Below are positions 1-11,855 of a stretch of DNA of 64,000 nt, piece by piece. Source of the stretch: Favolaschia claudopus (lineage: Eukaryota; Basidiomycota; Agaricomycetes; Agaricales; Mycenaceae); assembly GCA_037176885.1 (NCBI GenBank), contig JAWWNJ010000193.1, positions 186,001 through 250,000 of the forward strand, in the 5' to 3' direction. Under the pieces are notes generated by a model that was given only the letters and a program-made list of their open reading frames with translations, searched no databases and was not told the origin of the DNA. The position numbers and the translations under genes were made by a program. Within the stretch, counting starts at the first letter, position 1; every line of letters starts with the position of its first letter.

Positions 1-2890
1 TACAGCAAATTCCAATAGCGGCATTCACGAAGGAGTCAAAGACATACAATGATGGACGTAAAGACACGCAGCGGGCGGGGGATTTAACTCAGGTGGCGGT
101 AGGGTTTTACGGGTGTTGGTCTTGTATGACAGTAAGAAGTTCCCCTACTTGCATTGAGAATACAAGTTGACCACGATTGCACCAGACTTCCTCGTTAGTT
201 GAGCATCCATGCTACAGATGTAAGGTCAACGTGACTGCATGTACTGGTTCTATATTATCGAGGTAAGCTGGGTATCGAATTGCTTACACTTTCGCGACCG
301 CAAGTCGCTGACGCGCGTAACATACATTCAGGTTGTATTATAAAGAAGCGAGGACAGAAACAGCGATAGCAAAATTCTGCGCCAACGAGCGCTCGTTCGG
401 GATCTACGAAGACAAGAGTCCTGGTGGTGAGTGTTTCTTTTCAATCAATCTGAGTAGAAAGCTTTAATAGGGGACATCCATCATCTCAGGGCGTATCCTG
501 CCGACTTTTTGGAGAGCGCGGAGTTATCCATGGATTCTATCGGCGTCAGTGGACACGCTCCCCTTGTCCTCCATGTAAGCTCGCGTTCCTAGGTCAACGC
601 TGTGGTGCTAATCTTTTCGTCGGATCCAGTCCTGGACATCCGTGGCGCTGCGGAGGGGTGGGACCTGGCGTTTGCTGAAACCGACGCCAAGTTCCCAGAA
701 TGAGTGATTTTTCTGTGGGGAAACAATTGACATACTTTGGTTTTTTCATAATGGCTTGCCACTATGTGTCGATCAGGTCGGCGTACATATTCATCGATTT
801 CACCGCACCGTTGCCGAAAGCGCAAAAGATGAAGGTGGTGCAAGCTACGGCTCCGCGTGAGCCAGCCTTCCCGGGCGTTACGCTGACAAACTTCTTCGTT
901 AGAGATCCCTCCTGGACGCCCGATATCTGTGGCGCTGCGGAGGATGGGGCCTGGCGTTCTGCGAAAATACGCCGAGTTCCTAGTATGAGTGATCTTTTCG
1001 CGAGAATAAACAATTGACCCACGATTCACTTTTCCACAATGGCCCGTCCAATATACGTAGGTCCGGAGGGCGTACAATAGTCCATTTACCACGAATAGTA
1101 GGAGCAAGGACTGCAGCCCATCGTGAGCTAGGCTTGCCGGCACAACGCTGATATTTTTTTCGCTTTATTTGAGATTTTATCATGGACACCTGATTCCGTG
1201 ATGCTGCGGAGCATGGAACCTGGCGTCCACTACGTTATGAACACGACGCTGGGTTCCTAGAATGAGTGATCGTTTCGCGAGGAGAAATAATTGACATACT
1301 GTTCACTTTTCCATGATGGCTTGCCCACTGGGTGTAGGCTTGGTCAATGCCCGACTCTCGCCGCCCCAAACGCTGAAGCGCTGCCGATCTCCCCTGCGCT
1401 ATATCGCAGCTCAGCGTGAGCTAGCATTTTTGGGCGAACGCTGATTGAAAAAGTTTCGCTTTTTCTGGTGCTTATTGAAGCCAGTTGCATCGCCATACTT
1501 TGGCGGCGATCTTCGAGGCTGGCTCGAGGGACATCCTGGAAGACCCAGGGCTCTTCTTGTGCCTCACTGTCTGAGACGAGGGAGAACAGATGACGAACTG
1601 ATCCTAGCGACATTGGGGTCGTGAGCACGAAATGATGTGACGGTACAAACCACCCACCTTGGACTCCAACCACGATCGTCTGGGCGGCAAGCCTGATGCT
1701 CTCAACGGCGAGGGAGGGCTCTGTGAGACAATTTTCCAGGGTCGCCAGAAGAGAACAGGAGAACATGCTGCGAGTCGTGGACGGCAATCCCAGGCAGTCT
1801 TGCCTCGTCATGCTTCAAGGCGAATCATGCCACCCCTCCTCTGCTCTGACTTCTTTCTCCAACGAAAAATTGTCAAGCTCTTACCACCCATTCGAAGTGT
1901 TCTCTGGCAAGAAATGAACTGGGTATACCTTGGATGTCGGGCCTACGTCCATCTCGCAGTCGCCGCCGTTATATGAATATGACGCAGCACGTTCAGCGAT
2001 TGAACTGCACAATAAACCTCTAGTTCGCTGCACACAGCGAGAAAGGACCGTTGAGAACGACGATCAGAAGGTCTTGCTAGTGAGATTCGTACTCTCTTGT
2101 GAAACATCTGAGGGTACACTTCCGTGCGTAGAGTACTTCCCTGTTTACTGCTCTTGCGATTAAATAATATCGGTTCCCGAATTTACAGCCTTAACCCAGC
2201 TCGTCGTATCAGTCCACGATCACCCAATGTACAAGACATCGCTACAAGTTCAAGTTATCGCCAGGAATACTAGCCCCACATTTCTTTTTCGTGTGGGGCT
2301 TTTCAAGTGAACTCGGACGGTCACAGCTGAGAGCTGTAGGCCGATTTTGATTGCTTGGTCGAGTCGTGCAGCAGTTGTCGGAAGGAGAGAGACCTGCTAT
2401 TGCGGGTGATCATCGCAGCCACAAGAATTTGGTCAATCCGTTGACGAGAGATTCTGCCTTGGGCTTAGCCTCGATTCTTGAAAATCTCGATTTCTATCCT
2501 TTGTCCTGGCCAAACGTTTATTCGGCACAATTGTGATAGCTCTACGCCTATCAGCCAAGACCCAAGATTCGAGGCTTTATGCACTGTACCGTGAATCTAC
2601 CTAGCCCACCGATATAATATCAAAGCTCAGGCAACATCTTCTTCTCTGTTCTCATTCTTGACGCAGATGCTCAACAAGTGCTCATAGTAGTCAAGTTCTC
2701 ACGTTGTGCACTTCGGGGATTTACGACCATCTTATATCTCGCTACCCCATCGACCCTCACGTCGTACCTCACTCTACAGCTGTTCAACCAGTGTTCAACC
2801 GTCTGGTATTCGCTTACTATCGACCACGGCGATACGGTGTACACGCTGTACACCCTATACCGTGTGCTTGGTGCCATCACACCTCTACTC
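1..2890. other. No supported gene, 5' edge of window
   Basis: Only short overlapping ORFs in all frames are present; none has a recognisable domain or a consistent exon chain. The longest (1344..1811, minus, 155 codons) runs into the tandem repeat array and is treated as chance or decayed sequence. Apart from the repeats at 580-1480 I see a 9-bp perfect inverted repeat (2272-2280 with 2292-2300), of unclear meaning. Confidence 0.5.
580..1480. repeat. Diverged tandem repeat, unit about 275-280 bp
   Basis: Three units are visible, with the sub-motif 'GGACNNC...CTGCGGAG' at about 631, 911 and 1182 (spacings 280 and 271). Each is followed by 'AATGAGTGAT' and then an 'AATTGAC' block about 75-110 nt later. 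Partial units flank the array: about 584-625 on the left, about 1410-1480 on the right. The copies are roughly 70-80% alike by eye and contain small indels, so the array is old. No ORF is maintained across units, which argues against a repetitive protein. Confidence 0.65.
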
Positions 2891-4298
2891 ATGTATAACT
2901 ATCACAAGTCTAGAAGGCAGACATCGTATCTGCGTAGTGGGCTCAGCTCATCCTTAACAGTCGGTTTACCTAGTATGCCTATCTCTGTTTTCGCTTGTGT
3001 CTGGTCTCTGTCGGCTCTGTCATGTCTGACGCTTCTTCAGTCCCATCTCCCTCGTCTCCTCAACCACCCACTCGGATTTCCACCTCATCTGGCCGTTTGC
3101 CATCTAGTTCTCTCTTGTCTTCAGGTTGTGTCACTATGCCATCATATTCCTCTTCATTTCCCGCCGTCACACCTCAAGGGTCATCCACGTCGCAACGGGC
3201 ATCGCACCATAGCCAGGGTAGCCCTCCCGGCGCTCCGAGCTCACTCGTACCGAACTCAAGGCCGTTCTATTCCTTTCCTCCGCCTGCCATGCATGATGAC
3301 ATGCATCCGCCGTCGTTTTCTTTATCCGGCACAATAGCATCTTCGCCCATGCTTCAAACACGAGTTTCTTCCCAGCAGCCCATTCCTCCCGCCTATTTGC
3401 CGCCCATGGGCCTCAGCTCAGCCCCCGAGGCCGACTCTACAGCAGTATACTCGCTGTACTCCACGACGAGAATGGATCAAGGCCCATCACCGTCGTCACT
3501 CGATGACGATCAAAGTGACGTCGTGGACAGCGAGCTGGACCTTTATTCCGATTCCTCGAGTCTGTCTGAGGCGGCATCCGACCGTAGCAGCTCACCGATT
3601 GTTATTGCAACCATCCCTTCTCATGTCGAGACCAAGAAAAAGGGAGAGCGAAAGCCCGATAAAATGGTGCGTATACCTACCGAATTTCAAGGCTGAGGTA
3701 AATCTGAATATCGACCTAGCATCCTTGCGAAGTCTGTCACAAAGAGTTTCCCAGGTGAAAGAGCCATATGGACGTGCAATCTTTACCACTCATCTTCGAC
3801 CGCAGGCCAAGTGCGTTAGAGACACACATGAATACCCACAACAAGGTTTTTCGTACGTCTCGCCGATATCACGCCGAGCGACAAGTAGAATTCACGCGTG
3901 GTGTAGCGTACCACTGCTCGTATCCAGGTTGCTCCAAATCCTTCAACGTCCGGTCAAATGCGCGGCGACACTCCCAAATCCATACCGACAAAGATGCACG
4001 CGCCAATACGTCCGAAAATGTGCAGATCAAATTCGCGGAGACGATCATCGAAGCCCCGCATCCGGAACGCTCGTTGGACCTGTCTTCGGATTCTCAGTCA
4101 TCTTTTCGTATACGCTGGCTAGACCCCAACGTCACGGTACGAGGCAAGCCGAATCCCTCCATCGCTGCCCCGCCGCGACGCAAGAGGAACTCCGTCGACG
4201 GGCTGCAGATGCCTTACCCCAATGACGAGCCACCAATGGTCCTGTATGCTCCATACCCCATCGCTGGTCCTTCCAGTCAAGCTGGTGGTGCCCATTGA
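2891..4298 (+). CDS. C2H2 zinc-finger regulator, paralogue A
   Basis: Model join(2891..2963, 3041..3666, 3720..3754, 3806..3852, 3907..4298), 390 aa, closes in frame with GT-AG introns. Residues 1-24 are Q/S-rich and match paralogue D at the motif SY(L/I)RSG, which fixes the start. A long Ser/Pro-rich stretch follows, then an acidic patch and 'IATIPSHVE'. Finger 1 is C236/C239/H252/H256 (C-x2-C-x12-H-x3-H) and finger 2 is C264/C269/H282/H286 (C-x4-C-x12-H-x3-H). The C-terminus carries 'IKFAETI' and 'RIRWLDPNV', also seen in C and D. By family it is a nuclear DNA-binding transcription factor; target and role are unknown. Unlike B, C and D, it has no intron between the acidic patch and the IATIP element. 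A downstream start at 3022 is possible if the first intron is wrong. Confidence 0.85.
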
Positions 4299-4974
4299 CT
4301 CGGAAGGGCTGGCTTTGGAGTCGTATAACATCGTGCATATAGGCCAGAGTTTTGACACTGGCAGCTCCCCACGCCATACACGCATTTCAAGAACATTGGT
4401 AGTCAAGTTCTTAGTAGTCAATTCGCAAACGTGCAGTGTATACCGAGCAATGTGAAAGTGGAAGCGTCCCACATTTCGGTTGTCCTAATTTCCTTGAGCG
4501 CCGAAAAGAAGTGATGTATATTCAGGCGTTCAATGATTTTGCTCCCTTCAGCGTACGCGTGTCTGGTGAGCGGGATTTTGTTTCACGCCACGCGTGAAAC
4601 CCTGACTGAATGAATAACGACTAAACAAAAATCCCCAGGACTGTTGTCCATGCTTGATAAAAGCCAGGGTCTTTGGCGCACCAGTGACCATTCGGCAGAT
4701 TCAAACGTCGCACTCCTTGAGTCATTCATCAAGCTCTTGCATCCCTTTGATTGACGAGCTGGAGATATCAGGATGCCGCCGCCCAAGACTGCGCTTTCGA
4801 AGAGCGGACACAAGGAGACGAACCACGGCCGAGTTACATTGACAAAATTGAAGCAAGTGTCTCCATAAAAGATTGACAAGATATATACGAATTTAGTCCA
4901 ACAAAATCGCTGAGCGGCGCGTCAGAGACTGACTGACTATTCGCAGGAATCACTCACCAGTCAAATAACGGTCT

Positions 4975-5607
4975 CTACAACCCAGAATCGCGAACATACG
5001 CGGGCGGCGGTGGCGGCGTGTGCGGCGGCGTGTCAGACAACACGGGCGACGCTGCAGTGGATGGGCCTGCACCTAAGCCGAATCCAGATCCGAAACCGCT
5101 GGAGGAACGACGCCGATGCGCAACTGGATCGGGATGCGAAACACGGGTGAAATATCCGTCATTGAGAAGCGGCGAGTCGTTGAAGGATGGTGCGACGACG
5201 CGAAATGGGTCGTGTGGGGGGACTGTGATATCGAGTCAGAAACTGGACGCTATATACGAGAAGACTGACTAGGCGAGCCCTTGCAGAGTGGGATATCGTG
5301 CGACTGTGAAGCCGCAAAGCCTATACTGGAATATGGCGGAGGGCTGATGCTCGACTCGACGGAAACTTGAGGATTTCTCGTGGGCAATGCGCAGAATTTG
5401 CGAACGACGCTTAGAACCAGCAGACCGCCAGCAAAAAGAAAGAAGAAAACTAAAGTTGCGTTAGGCGGGATAGTGTGGAATGAAAAATTCATCGCGCGTA
5501 CTGAGAAGTACCACCTCCGATTCACTCAAACAGAGACCGAGAACCTGCCGACAATTCGACGTAGGGGTGTTCTGGTAGACCTCGCGAGTCTGAAATTGAA
5601 AAGACTG
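4975..5607 (-). CDS. Single-pass membrane protein, 3' part of gene
   Basis: Exons read as complement(4975..5222, 5258..5500, and a partial exon from 5546 upward). The 5258..5500 exon encodes a hydrophobic segment ('LVFFFLFAGGLLVL') followed by a cytoplasmic-type tail. That tail continues in 4975..5222 with a Ser/Pro-rich end ('PPHTPPPPPAYVRDSGL', stop). The 35-nt intron between them has GT, a ctgac branch-like site and CAG, and keeps frame. The exon upstream of 5546 reads 'LPEHPYVELSA', probably the end of an extracellular domain. I could not fix the true start or the earlier exons, so the coordinates cover only what I can support. No family is recognised. The layout (ectodomain, one membrane helix, proline-rich tail) resembles fungal surface proteins. 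Confidence 0.55.
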
Positions 5608-6269
5608 CATCGAAATGGGGAGAAGAGGGTTCGCGTCAGGAAAGAAGTGGTTCATGAACAGAAAGGAGGTTTTTCGATTGCAAGAGTGTGGTGCCTGAAC
5701 CGCCGTAATCTAGCCAGCCATGATCCAAGGATTCCTTGACTCTGCACATTTATCGGGCAGAGCGAAGACTAGCAAGACCGTAGCATTCTTAAATGCCTTG
5801 CGATATATTCCCGCTGCATTTTGTTGCGTTCTTGGACTTTTGCTGTCGCGCATAGTAGTACGTTTTGATATTGCAGCTACGCTCTTGCTATCTTGTTATT
5901 GACTTGAAGTTGTAACGTTGGATTGTCCGAACCCGAAAAAGCAAGTTGGGGGAAGAGAACAAGAAACGCACGGAAGTATTTGCGGTCACGTAATCGGTGC
6001 TACTACTAAATCGGCGAGTGAATATGAGCTGAGCTTGCACGCAGAAATCGATGCTTCAGTCGAGAGAAAGGGCATGAAACAAGGTATACTATTACATTCC
6101 AGTTACAGAATTATCAACTGATTTTCAGGAAAGATATAACTCGTAGTGGTACGAATGTTGCGGTCAATGAACGGTGATCACCACTGTCAATGGGAACAGG
6201 CAGGGAGAGCGGCCGAACGATGAGACACTACGAGCTTGGCTCATAAATGAGGGGCACGTCCTCGGAGCC
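5608..6269. other. Intergenic, nothing recognised
   Basis: This stretch lies upstream of the membrane-protein gene and downstream of zinc-finger paralogue B. It may hold unresolved 5' exons of the membrane protein. A minus-strand ORF with ATG near 5866 contains a hydrophobic run but could not be spliced on convincingly. Confidence 0.4.
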
Positions 6270-7538
6270 TCATTCGTCTGAGTCGTCCGCCGCGGTCGAT
6301 CTCGTTCTCAGGATGGTCGAGGACATCCGAGTCGACTCGTTGGAGCTGGTCATGCTAGGCATTGGCACGGCCATCATGTGTACGTGATCATGGTGCACCT
6401 GGCTCGAAGAGGTCGGCGGCGATCCCGCTACAACGGGTTGCACGAATGTTATCTGCACCGGCGCTGGCGGAGGCGGCCGGTAAAAGTGCGTTTTGAGGTG
6501 CCGCTTGGCGTTGGATCGTACATTGAAAACTCTCCCGCAATTCGGAAAAGGGCAACCATATGCTAGATAACGAGTCAATAAAAGGCCTTCGGGGATGAGC
6601 GAGTACATACGCTGAACGTTGGTGTGTGTGTTCATGTGCGTTTGCAATCCGCTTTGTCTGACCAACAACGATTCAGTACGCTCCGATCCGCTTGCCCATG
6701 TACATTGCTCACCGGGAAAACTCTTTATGACAGATCTCGCAAGCGTGCTGGGTAGCGCGTTAGATATCGGCCACCGCTGATGAATGTGACCCACCATTCT
6801 TGCAGGTTGTGATCGACGCCTCGTCCTGGGTTCTACATGCTGAGGAATGGTCTCGATGATGATAGGAGTCGACGAGCTACGTTCTAGAAATGTCGATGGT
6901 CCAGGTGCATTTCCACTTCGCGATGAAAATTAGTCAAAAATCCAAGCGATGAAGAAGGCGTACGCTGAAATTCCTGTGTCATCTTCTGCATCCCTGGAGA
7001 AGAACGGTCGATTTTGATTATTGCTATGCTCTGCAAGCAAAAAACGCACGCAGGATCCATCAACCTGTCGGTGGTCATGGGAGGCATAGGCGTATCAGAC
7101 GCGCCAATAGTACTTGACGTTGGTGGCACTGAATGGCGGGAAGATCGCGGATACATACCAAATGGCATTGGGGGGGGAGGGTAAGAAAAAGATTCGTGGG
7201 ACATCGAGGAGCTGGGGAGCGGGAGAGGACGATATAGGCTCGGCATGCCAAATCGGGGCGGAGGAGGCGGAAAAGAAAAAAGAGACACAGATGATGATCC
7301 AGCTGGACTCGAAGATGAATACGATTGCGTAGGGAGAGAGGCGTCCTCGTATGAAACTGGATTTGAGGAAGATGGCACTGGAGACGCATCAGAGGCAGAT
7401 GCGAGAATCGGGTGGACGAAGACAGATTGCTAGCTTACTGGATACATGCGGCTCCGGAGGGGACGACGCAGAGAACGGGGAATTGCTCCAGCCCTGATGG
7501 TAGTTGCGCCGTAACTGCGACTTTTGTCTATCAGGCAT
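6270..7538 (-). CDS. C2H2 zinc-finger regulator, paralogue B
   Basis: Model complement(join(6270..6562, 6611..6657, 6713..6747, 6795..6876, 6964..6993, 7050..7377, 7439..7538)), 304 aa, all introns GT-AG and in frame. The first exon starts 'MPDRQKSQ', like the other family members. A Pro-rich region ('SYPPPPMPFGM'), a 30-nt exon with an acidic patch ('DAEDD') and 'IIIETIP' follow. Finger 1 is C183/C186/H199/H203 and finger 2 is C211/C216/H229/H233, joined by a short PY-containing linker. The 35-nt and 47-nt finger exons match the other copies exactly in length and phase. The protein ends soon after 'VQITFVQPV' and lacks the RW...NV element of A, C and D, so its C-terminus looks shortened. Probable nuclear transcription factor; function unknown. 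Confidence 0.82.
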
Positions 7539-10316
7539 CGGGCTTCTTTGGGCTGCGACGATTTCAGAGGGACAGATTCAGGAATATTGAGACGATTGAG
7601 AGGCGTAAATCGTGTGGGGCGAGATAGACGTGAGAACACGAGGGGGCACAGACAGCACTTTTGAAATAGAATTTCGGCTGAAAGATTGGGGCCAGCGGCA
7701 CACACTTGAGGTTGGCGCGGATCCTTTCAGTCTTCTACCCAATCAACTGCAATTATACTGGGGAAGCAGGGGTTTCAAACTGACTAGGTCTGCTGAATCC
7801 GGACCTCGAAGATAGTCGTCCAGCTCAAGCACGCTAGTAGAATTCAATAAACGTCTGTGAAAAATCCTTCTTGAGAAAGACACCAGAGTAGAAGGCTGTC
7901 TTCGGCATTGCATGAGTACGTCGCACGCATAACGAAGAAAATGCGAAGTGCCGCGTCGAGGTTACAGAAGTCGCCTTAAGTGTACGCAGGGTTTTTTCAG
8001 GGGGGTCATGCCCCAAGGTCGAGAAATGTCTTCGATGGGCCAGTAGCAGTAAACAAAGGCGTAGCGTAGTTGTCAAAAATCCTCCTGTGCCCGTTTTGAA
8101 CAGAATCTGTACGGTAGATCGTAGAATTGACCGGTCGCGAATTTTGCCTCCAATTTCCACGTCCATGTCCACAGAAAAACCGCCCTCAAAAGATCGCTGC
8201 ATTGAATCGAGGACAGCCTGAGCACTAGGCATGTTTATACAAGCAGATGGGTGGAGAAAGACGATTGTGGAGCGTTTTACGGAAAATTCAGCCGCTAGGA
8301 ATGCCTCGAATGCGTCGACTCCAGCCTTCACGATATTGAAGCCATCAGTGACGCAAGTGTCGAGGTCAGCACAACGTCTATGCGTCGATGACTCGTTATC
8401 GAGTTCCCTGGCTTGAGTGAGAGGTTGCTCTGGTGTATGTATCTTGCTGCCTGCCAAGTTCACCAGAACTTCGACGCAAGTCGAAATTTTCTCAGATAAA
8501 AACTCTTGTCCACTGCCGTGACATCGCTCCAGCTGAGTCTGCGAATCCGAGGGAAGCAATGGGCGCATACTCTCAAGGATGTGAGTGCTGGTGTTGGTCT
8601 GGTCTCGAGTTGTTGGGAACACGAATGGTCGTGGTTCAAGACAAGGATGTCACAGACTCACAATTCGTTGATGCCGCCTGGAATATTTCAAGTTGTTGAA
8701 GCGCACACTCAATCCCCACAGGCCACTATGCTCGTGGTCAATTTCAGCTTCCCCAACACCTCCCATGCGGTCTTTCGTCTCCAAATCTAGCTGCCCTGGA
8801 TGTCGGTGTGGGCAACAATAAGCTGCCAAGCCTCGTCGCCGAGTCATGGAAAATCGTCGAGTCCGAAATCAATCGGCTTGAATGTCTTGAATACGCGCTT
8901 TTCTTCTTCGGGTTGAAGCTGGTGAATGCCCAAGATAAGGCCAGCATCGTCTACCAGCAATCAAACCAGCAGAAACCAACACTCTGATCAAGCATAGTTT
9001 CCCTTGACCAGCGTGCTATTCGTTCCAGACGTCTCGACGTCAACGGTACTTGAGTTGGAAGAAGGCAAATTTTTCATTGTGTTGCTTTGGAGGAGATTTG
9101 AGAGTATTATGGCTTTGCGTCGCGGCGCAGCAGACATTGAATCTTGTCGGTTTTCTTTCTTCTTTTTTCACGGCTTGACAGTTCGCTTCAGGTTTCACAG
9201 ATCTCGAGCTCCCTCGGCCGAGGTTTTCGCCAATAGTCAAATATTTTGAATAACGCGTTGTCCAAACCTGATCCGACCTTAAGTCATTGTCAACACGCCG
9301 TATAGTTTTCTCGCGCAGCTGTAGGTGGCCACACAGTCTTGGCATATATCGTATAACTCATACAATATCGAGCTAAATTGACCTATATACACAGTGGACA
9401 TGTCCATTATGCAAGATGCGTCAATGTTTTCCTCCTCTGACAAAAGTACTCAGTTGTAGAATCCTGACTCCATTCTCCGTTGTCAGTGGGCGCCGGATAC
9501 CGTGAGCAGCAGCATCTCTGCTCCCGTGTGTGTGATGTACGCATGGATGCATGCTAGGTTGTGCGTGTTAGCGAGAGTCGAAAGGTTCTAAGAGATACCC
9601 CGACGATCGCGAAACTTAGACAATCTCTCTTCAGCTTCACAGGGCTTGACGACGAATTGACTATTGGCAATTTTCCGAGCGAGGACCTTTCGGCCGTCAA
9701 CACGAATGTCAATACGGTTTCAAGACGGTGGACATCCCCGACCGGGGGTTTATTAAGCTGTCCAGCGTCGCAGCGTGAACCATCGGCCGTTCCGCTCAAC
9801 GAGGGTACTTGTACGACTGTGGAAGGTCTTCGTTAGGCAACGATGATCCTTGGGAAGATGGCCACTCAATTCTCGTTTCATGTTCCTGGCACGATGTCAG
9901 CAATATTCCAAGTCGCCCGAATCACGCCACATCCATTCAAACTCAAATCTTAGGTGGTACAGACGTGGATTCGGCGAGGGCATATCGGCACCTCCGACTA
10001 TCCTGCTAGGAGCGTATACAAGTATGTCAGTTCATCTCTTTTGCCGCTCTAGTACTCATTATCATTTGGAGGCAGAACCTTTGAGCGCATTAGCCTCTCA
10101 AAATGTGTACAGGAAGACAAGGCCAAGAAATCAACGTGTATGGGAAATATTGCTACACAAGTATGTTACAGTGTCAACGGTATTCGGACGCAGAAAAAGT
10201 ACAAGATGCTACAGAAGAGGAGCTACATATTGGCATACAAGGTACCTCAATTCTCGTGTACATTTTGGGTGGTAATCTAGGTTTGTCTTCCCGAGGCATA
10301 CCTGACTGTCGGGTCC
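7539..10316. other. Decayed ORFs, no supported gene
   Basis: The minus strand at 7834..8619 holds a long open frame (about 260 codons, no good ATG at its 5' end). Upstream of it, about 8650-8950, runs a protein-like stretch broken by several stops. I read this as a decaying gene of unknown family. The region 9000-10316 shows only short ORFs. Confidence 0.4.
7834..8950 (-). pseudogene. Possible decayed gene, family unknown
   Basis: The open frame 7834..8619 continues upstream into sequence that still reads like protein ('EEEKRVFKTFKPIDFGLDD') but contains in-frame stops, mostly TGA, as expected from C-to-T decay of CGA or TGG. There is no plausible set of introns that removes the stops. No domain is recognised. 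It could instead be a chance long ORF. Confidence 0.25.
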
Positions 10317-11855
10317 TTAACTCGGGCGAGCGCGATCCTCAGGATCGCGCGGATGAGGGCCGCGTGGGTGTTTGGAAGGCCCTTCAGCTTCGGGTGCTTC
10401 AGTGTCCTCGCCCGCACCCGATTTCTTCTTGCGGCGCCCTGTCGACTGACCCCGCGCCGCAACATTATGGTCCATCCACCGCACATTGAAAGGGGTTTGG
10501 CTGTCAGTAGCCGGCGACGGGGCAGGCGCGCCCTCGACGATCGGTTCCGCGAATCTGAATTCCATTGGCTCGGGTGGACGCGGCGGCGGAGGTTGATAGA
10601 AATGAGTATTATGGTGTCGCCGAGCGTTTGAGAGGACATTGAATAGTTTTTCGCAACCCGGGAAGGGGCAGTCGTACGCTGGACAATGTATCAGGATACT
10701 CCCGCTCGAAAGACGAGGAATGACGGACGTCGTACGCCGCTGTGCGTGTTCATGTGCGTTTCCAGCCCACTCCGCCTAGTCGTAATGTTTAATGGAAAGA
10801 GATAGATTTGCGTACGACCCTCACCTAGGGAACGCCTTGCCACAGATCCTGCAAGCGTGCTGCGGGTGGTTAGTTAACATCTCAAGTTTAGCCGGGTACA
10901 TTTCTTACCATTTTCGCGGACCGAGATTGACGCCTGCGCATCTCACGCTCCTCTGTAAGTTGTTCACGAGAAGGGATTGTCTCAATGACGAGAGGAGTAC
11001 GGGATCGAGAAAGCCTTGAGGTTGAGGCTGGGCTTGAGCTCGGAGGCTCTGAACCCCGTGCGTCAAAAGTTGAGCCACTGGGTTCGGATAGCCTGCAGGC
11101 ATCGAAAATAAGTGAACTTGGAAAAAACAGAGAAAAATAGCACACACCTCGAGGGATCAACGGCGTAGTGTGAAGCGTACCAGGCGTCATCATCTTCGTC
11201 ATCCTCATCATCACTGCTCGACCACGAATCCTCGCGATTATTGTGCTGAGGGTGGTAAGCTTGAGTCGACGATGAACCAAAGCCGGCGCTGGTGGACGCT
11301 ACAGGCGCCAGATGACGAGTGTCAGATAACGACCGATGGTAGCTCTCTCGGGGCGGAAACCAAGGAACTGATGGGGCGATTGAGCCAAATTCGGCATTTG
11401 GAGCTGAATAGCCGCCGGCAGGCATGCCAGGTGGGGGATACGAAAATTGTGCTGCTGGGTCTGGCGCAAATGCTCTGCGATTGGAGAGAGGGCTTGCCGG
11501 ATGTCGACTCAACGAGGGAGAAGTATGCGGCGGGGGGAAGGAGAGGAAAGGCGGCGCTGCGGACTCGATTGACAAGGAAGGGCGATTGCGGGAGCTTTCA
11601 GAGGGGAGTGGAGGAGGAGGATAAGAGAAAGTCGGAAAGGATGAATCTGCTGGCATCAAAGTAGCAGCCGAAGTTGACGGTACTGTGCACATATTAGAGG
11701 TAGAAAATTGGGAGGAAAATTGGCTGGGCAGGCTAAGATGATGCAGGCCTACAAGATGGCACCCTCATCTCAGGAACAGATCCAGAGGAGGATGAGTTGC
11801 TCTGGCGACGCTGGCGCGAGCTGCGCGTGGCCTGTTTTTTGGACTGATTATGCAT
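10317..11855 (-). CDS. C2H2 zinc-finger regulator, paralogue C
   Basis: Model complement(join(10317..10678, 10729..10775, 10825..10859, 10909..11092, 11148..11682, 11753..11855)), 421 aa, closes in frame. The first exon starts 'MHNQSKKQ'. The Pro/Ser-rich domain ends in a strong acidic run ('DDEDDEDDD'), followed by 'LVIETIP'. Finger 1 is C277/C280/H293/H297 and finger 2 is C305/C310/H323/H327 ('FNVLSNARRH'). The tail has 'FRFAEPI', then 'NVRWMDHNV', then a basic stretch rich in R and K that may act as a nuclear signal. The 47-nt exon uses a weak donor (GTCCGT). It was chosen because it restores the shared length, phase and PY linker. Probable transcription factor, same family as A, B and D. 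Confidence 0.82.

Noticed and set aside
1344..1811. 155-codon minus-strand ORF as a gene
   Set aside because: Its 3' half is the tandem repeat array and no domain, start context or exon chain supports it.
2272..2300. 9-bp perfect inverted repeat followed by T-run, as a terminator
   Set aside because: Rho-independent terminators are bacterial; no adjacent gene ends here in this eukaryotic sequence.
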